Assembly (NCBI GenBank): GCA_943331295.2
Contig: CALQLA020000018.1
Span: 24,403-88,402, forward strand
DNA length: 64,000 nucleotides
Direction of reading: 5' to 3'
Source of the DNA: Bordetella parapertussis
GTDB taxonomy: Bacteria; Pseudomonadota; Gammaproteobacteria; Burkholderiales; Casimicrobiaceae
The translations under genes and the position numbers were made by a program. The notes under the pieces were generated by a model. It ran no database searches. It saw nothing but the letters and a program-made list of their open reading frames with translations, and was not told the DNA's origin. Of this stretch, positions 60,266 through 64,000 are shown piece by piece. Position 1 is the first letter of the stretch, and each line of letters starts with the position of its first letter.

Positions 60266-62848
60266 ATGCCGACGAACACTGGGTTGCAGGATTCGCGCTG
60301 GTGGTCGACGCCGGTCGCGGCGCTGCTGCGCGAGTTGGGCGGCGCGGCGACCGGCCTCGCGTCGCCGGATGCCCGCGCGCGGCTGCGTCGCCACGGACCC
60401 AACGCCATTCCCGACCGCCATCGGCGCTCGGTGGTGGCGGATTTCCTCCGCCGGTTCGCCAATCCGCTGGTGCTGATCCTGCTGGCGGCAAGCGCGATCG
60501 CCGCGGCGACCGGCGAGGTGGCGAGCTTCTTCCTGATCGTGGCGATGGTGGGCTTGAGCGTCACGCTCGATTTCATCCAGGAGTACCGGGCGGGCGAGGC
60601 GGCCAGGCGGCTGCGGCAGTCGGTCGCGCCGCGCGCCCGCGTACTGCGCGACGGCGAGGTGCGCGACGTGGCGGTGTCGCAGCTGGTGCCGGGGGACGTG
60701 TTCCTGCTTGCCGCAGGCAGCCTCGTGCCCGCCGACGCGAGGCTGCTCGAGGCGCGCGACCTGTACGTCAACCAGTCGCTGCTGACCGGCGAGTCGTTTC
60801 CGGTCGAGAAGCACGCGGGCGACCTGTCCGAGCCGGCGCCCGGGCCGGAGGAAGCCGCGAACGCGGTGTTCATGGGAACGTCGATCGTCAGCGGGACGGC
60901 AAGGGCGCTCGCCTGCCGGACCGGAGGCGCGACCGCGGTCGGCGCGATCGCGGGCGCGCTCGAGCGCCGCCCGCCGCCGACCTCGTTCGAGCGCGGCACC
61001 CGGCAGTTCGGCATGCTGATCATGCGGCTCACCGTGCTGATGGTGCTCTTCGTGCTGATGATGAACACGCTGACGCACAAGCCGCTGCTGGAATCCTTCC
61101 TGTTCGCGATCGCGCTCGCGGTCGGCCTCACGCCCGAGCTGCTGCCGATGGTGGTGTCGGTGACGCTGGCGCACGGCGCGCTGCGGATGGCGCGTCGGCA
61201 CGTGATCGTCAAGCGGCTCTCGGCCATCCATGACCTCGGCGCGATGGACGTGCTGTGCACCGACAAAACCGGCACGCTGACCGAGGCGGCGCTGACGCTC
61301 GAACGCCACGTCGACGTCGAGGGCCGGGACAGCGCGCGCGTGCTGCAGCTCGCCTGGTACAACAGCCATTTCGAGACCGGGCTCCGCAGCCCCCTGGACG
61401 ACGCGATCCTCGCGCATCCGGGGCGGATGCCTGCCGACGCCACCAAGATCGACGAAGTGCCCTTCGATTTCGACCGGCGGCGGGTGTCGGTGCTGATCGC
61501 CGAAGGCGAATGCCGGATGCTGATCGTCAAGGGCGCGCCGGAGGAACTGCTCGCGCTGTCGACGCATTACGAGATCGCCGGCGATCCGGCGCCGCGGCCG
61601 TTCGATTCGGCGACGCGTGCCGCGGCCGCGCGCGCGCTGGCATCGATGTCGGGAGCGGGGCTGCGGGTGCTGGGGATCGCCTTCAAGGCCGTTGGCAGCG
61701 ACTGCAGCCATGCCGGCGTCAGCGACGAGACCGGGCTTGCCTTTGTCGGCTTCACCGCGTTCCTCGACCCGCCCAAGGCGACCGCCGGCCGCGCGCTGGC
61801 GGCGCTCGAGGCGAGCGGGGTGGCGGTCAGGATCCTGACGGGCGACAGCGAGCTCGTCACGCAGCACGTGTGCGCGGCGCTCGGGGTGCCGGTCACCGGC
61901 GTGCTGACCGGCGCCGAGATCGCGCGGCTCGACGACCACGCGCTGCGTGCCCGCGTCGACGCCGTGAACCTGTTCTGCCGCGTGAATCCCGCGCAGAAGA
62001 ACCGGATCATCCTCGCCCTGAAGGCGCGCGGTCGGGTGGTCGGGTACCTCGGCGACGGCGTCAACGACGCGCCCGCGCTGCATGCGGCCGACGTCGGCAT
62101 CTCGGTCGACAACGCGACCGACGTCGCGAGGGAAGCGGCCGACCTGATCCTGCAGCGGCGCGACCTGCGCGTGCTGCACGACGGCGTCGAGGAAGGGCGA
62201 CGCACGTTCGCCAACATCCGCAAGTACATCATGATGGGAACGAGCTCGAACTTCGGCAACATGTTCAGCATGGCCGCGGCGTCGATGTTCCTGCCGTTCC
62301 TGCCGATGCTGCCGGCGCAGATCCTGCTCAACAACGTGCTCTACGACCTGTCCGAGATCGCGATCCCGCTCGACGCCGTCGATCCGGGCGAGGTGCGGTG
62401 GCCCCAGGGCTTCGACATGGCGTTCATCCGCAACTTCATGTGGATTGTCGGTCCCGTCAGTTCGCTGTTCGACCTCTTGACGTTCTACGTGCTGCTCGTC
62501 GTGCTCGATGCCAGCGCGACGCTGTTCCAGACCGGCTGGTTCGTCGAGTCGCTCGTCACGCAGGTGCTGGTCATCTTCGTGATCCGGACCCCGGGGAATC
62601 CGCTGGCCAGCCGGCCGCATGCGGCGCTGGTGGCGAGCTCCATCCTGGTGGTCGCGTTGGCGCTCGCGCTGCCGTTCACGCCGCCCGGCCGGTATTTCGG
62701 CTTCGCCCCGCTGCCCGCGTCGTACTTTGCGCTCCTTGCCGCGATGGTCGTGGCCTACGGGGTGGTCGTGCAGGCGGCAAAGCGCGTGTTCTATGCGCGC
62801 TTTGCCGGCACGGCGTCGCGGCCGCCTGCGCCCGGCGTCAACCGGTGA
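60266..62848 (+). CDS. mgtA: Magnesium-translocating P-type ATPase (MgtA/MgtB family)
   Basis: 860 residues from the ATG at 60266 (ATGGAGCGC site); the frame is open 38 codons upstream but that part is not conserved. P-type ATPase motifs: LLTGESFPVEKHAGD, phosphorylation site CTDKTGTLTE, hinge GDGVNDAPALHAADVGISVD. The type IIIB signature is the Mg2+-selective region with VGLTPELLPMVVSVTLAHGA and FGNMFSMAAASMFLPFLPML. It imports Mg2+ down its gradient using ATP. The FNR-type promoter suggests induction at low oxygen, as in stress clusters with universal stress proteins and alcohol dehydrogenases. No Mg2+-sensing leader (mgtL/M-box) was recognised in the ~130-nt 5' leader. Converges with the alcohol dehydrogenase, overlapping it by 11 nt. 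Confidence 0.92.
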   Translation: MPTNTGLQDSRWWSTPVAALLRELGGAATGLASPDARARLRRHGPNAIPDRHRRSVVADFLRRFANPLVLILLAASAIAAATGEVASFFLIVAMVGLSVTLDFIQEYRAGEAARRLRQSVAPRARVLRDGEVRDVAVSQLVPGDVFLLAAGSLVPADARLLEARDLYVNQSLLTGESFPVEKHAGDLSEPAPGPEEAANAVFMGTSIVSGTARALACRTGGATAVGAIAGALERRPPPTSFERGTRQFGMLIMRLTVLMVLFVLMMNTLTHKPLLESFLFAIALAVGLTPELLPMVVSVTLAHGALRMARRHVIVKRLSAIHDLGAMDVLCTDKTGTLTEAALTLERHVDVEGRDSARVLQLAWYNSHFETGLRSPLDDAILAHPGRMPADATKIDEVPFDFDRRRVSVLIAEGECRMLIVKGAPEELLALSTHYEIAGDPAPRPFDSATRAAAARALASMSGAGLRVLGIAFKAVGSDCSHAGVSDETGLAFVGFTAFLDPPKATAGRALAALEASGVAVRILTGDSELVTQHVCAALGVPVTGVLTGAEIARLDDHALRARVDAVNLFCRVNPAQKNRIILALKARGRVVGYLGDGVNDAPALHAADVGISVDNATDVAREAADLILQRRDLRVLHDGVEEGRRTFANIRKYIMMGTSSNFGNMFSMAAASMFLPFLPMLPAQILLNNVLYDLSEIAIPLDAVDPGEVRWPQGFDMAFIRNFMWIVGPVSSLFDLLTFYVLLVVLDASATLFQTGWFVESLVTQVLVIFVIRTPGNPLASRPHAALVASSILVVALALALPFTPPGRYFGFAPLPASYFALLAAMVVAYGVVVQAAKRVFYARFAGTASRPPAPGVNR

Positions 62849-63836
62849 CCAGCACCGCGGCGCCGGTCAGGGTGCCCTCGCGCAGCGCCGCCAGTGCCGC
62901 GTTGGCGGCGGCGAGCGGGTAGGGCACGACCGTCGTGCGAATCTTCGCCTGCTGCGCGGCGGCGATGAAGTCGACGCCGTCCTGCCGCGTCAGGTTGGCC
63001 ACGGAGCGGACCTGCCGCTCGCCCCACAGCAGCGAGTAGGGAAATCGCGGGATGTCGGTCATGTGGATGCCCGCGCAGACGACGGTCCCGCCCTTGTCGA
63101 CGGCGCCGAGCGCCGTGGGCACCAGCTCGCCCACCGGTGCGAACAGCAGCGCGGCATCGAGCGGAACCGGCGCCGGCTCGTCGCTGCCGCCTGCCCACGC
63201 CGCGCCCAGTGCAAGCGCGAAGCGCCGCGCGGTCGCATCCTCCGGTCGCGTGAACGCGTAGACCTCGCGGCCCTGGTGGCGCGCGAGCTGGGCCACGATG
63301 TGCGCCGCGGCGCCGAAGCCGTAGATGCCCAGGCGCCGGGCATCGCCCGCCATCCGCAGCGCCCGGTAGCCGATCAGCCCGGCGCAGAGCCATGGTGCCA
63401 GCTCGACCTCGCTGCGGTCGGTCGGCAGCAGGAAGCAGTACCGGCTGTCTGCGACCGCGTAGTCGGCATAGCCGCCGTCGATCGTGTAGCCGGTGAATCC
63501 CGGCGCGTCGCAGAGGTTCTCGCGCCCGGCGAGGCAATGCCGGCAGGTGCCGCAGGTGTGCCCGAGCCAGGGGATGCCGACCCGGTCGCCGTTGCTGAAG
63601 CCGCCGACGCCGGCGCCCATGCCGACGACCGTGCCGACGATCTCGTGGCCGGGGATGAGCGGCAGGTGCGGATGCGGCAGGTCGCCGTCGACTACGTGCA
63701 GGTCGGTGCGGCAGACGCCACAGGCGGCGACCCGGACCAGCAACTGGCCGGCCCGCGGCTGCGGGACGGCCACGGTGGCCGGCTCCAGCGCGGCACCGGC
63801 GGCGTGCAAGCGCATCGCGCGCATCGCTTTCTCCAT
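62838..63836 (-). CDS. Zinc-dependent alcohol dehydrogenase, AdhP/AdhA-like
   Basis: 332 residues from the second of two adjacent ATGs (63836), five nt after GGAG; the first ATG is too close. Medium-chain dehydrogenase: catalytic-zinc CGVCRTDLHVVDGDLP and GHEIVGTVVGMGAG, structural-zinc CGTCRHCLAGRENLC, nucleotide loop GIYGFGAAAHIVAQ. Class of NAD(P)-dependent primary alcohol or aldehyde reductases, often ethanol-active at low oxygen. It shares its tail with the Mg2+ ATPase gene and is often found beside it in anaerobic-stress clusters. Its promoter region is squeezed against an IS630-type element only 84 nt away. Confidence 0.9.
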   Translation of the reverse strand: MEKAMRAMRLHAAGAALEPATVAVPQPRAGQLLVRVAACGVCRTDLHVVDGDLPHPHLPLIPGHEIVGTVVGMGAGVGGFSNGDRVGIPWLGHTCGTCRHCLAGRENLCDAPGFTGYTIDGGYADYAVADSRYCFLLPTDRSEVELAPWLCAGLIGYRALRMAGDARRLGIYGFGAAAHIVAQLARHQGREVYAFTRPEDATARRFALALGAAWAGGSDEPAPVPLDAALLFAPVGELVPTALGAVDKGGTVVCAGIHMTDIPRFPYSLLWGERQVRSVANLTRQDGVDFIAAAQQAKIRTTVVPYPLAAANAALAALREGTLTGAAVLVTG

Positions 63837-63920
63837 CATCACTCCGCCAATGTTACTCAGCAGTCGATAATTAAGGCGACAATGCGGGAACTTTCCACGA
63901 CGGCGGTGATCTGATTGTTT

Positions 63921-64000
63921 GTGAAACGAGACGGCAGAACGTTTGATCATAAGACGCTGGAAGAAATCCGGTTCATGGCGGTGGAGCGGGTGCGCGAAGG
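63921..64000 (+). mobile_element. IS630-type transposase, N-terminal start (truncated by window end)
   Basis: 26 codons from the GTG at 63921: VKRDGRTFDHKTLEEIRFMA, then VERVREG. This is the typical opening of IS630-family transposases (K-DGR-DHKTLE-IR), the first helix of a helix-turn-helix that binds the terminal repeat. The gene runs beyond the window. The left end of the element should lie between the ADH start and 63921; an A+T-rich stretch (GATAATTAAGGCGACAATGC, about 63867) is a candidate, but the inverted repeat cannot be confirmed without the right end. Confidence 0.7.

Overview
The window is chromosomal DNA of very high G+C content. It looks like a betaproteobacterium, probably Burkholderiales-related. 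The main clue is the set of Bug-type periplasmic receptors of the tripartite tricarboxylate family (three intact copies), together with GspA/GspB secretion genes, 2-oxoglutarate dioxygenases, LysR regulators and a CbbR/SbtA pair. No rRNA, tRNA, phage or CRISPR array is visible. An IS630-type transposase begins at the right edge.

Left part (1-25.4 kb). Type II secretion accessory genes (gspA 3' end, gspB), a thymidine/AMP phosphorylase, a scar holding two truncated genes (EamA permease and a family 5 binding protein), a parvulin lipoprotein, parC-parE (minus strand, parC first), the decayed remains of a DUF4331-TPR-HupE locus, a DsbA/HPF/DUF11 operon, rdgC, and a 2937-residue NdvB-type cyclic beta-1,2-glucan synthase. 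A fragment of a Crp/Fnr regulator and an isoprenylcysteine methyltransferase-like gene follow.

Middle (25.4-32.4 kb). A 1336-residue hybrid histidine kinase faces a receiver-HD-GYP c-di-GMP phosphodiesterase. They are followed by an outer-membrane protein and a family 3 solute-binding lipoprotein.

Catabolic island (32.4-56.3 kb). This is the most unusual part: six intact TauD/TfdA-type Fe(II)/2-oxoglutarate dioxygenases, three Bug receptors without their membrane partners, and two Tat-exported family 5 binding proteins with DppB/DppC permeases and a fused DppDF ATPase. It also holds a SMP-30 lactonase, an oxaloacetate decarboxylase/PEP-mutase-fold enzyme, an HpcH aldolase, a hydroxypyruvate isomerase, a tartronate-semialdehyde-type reductase, an NHL propeller protein and an SDR. 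A LysR gene (39403-40305) sits at the centre. The region between it and the isomerase operon carries a sequence that recurs, ungapped, upstream of the SMP-30 operon 7.9 kb away, with a matching -10 box, so two operons are probably one LysR regulon. Genes are tightly packed with ATGA/GTGA overlaps. The cluster reads as an uptake-and-oxidation pathway whose products enter C2/C3 hydroxyacid metabolism; the substrate is unknown.

Right part (56.3-64 kb). A signal-less family 3 binding-protein paralogue, a RIO kinase, an SbtA bicarbonate permease divergent from a CbbR-like LysR gene, an Mg2+ P-type ATPase behind a well-formed FNR class II promoter, a zinc alcohol dehydrogenase, and the start of the IS630-type element.
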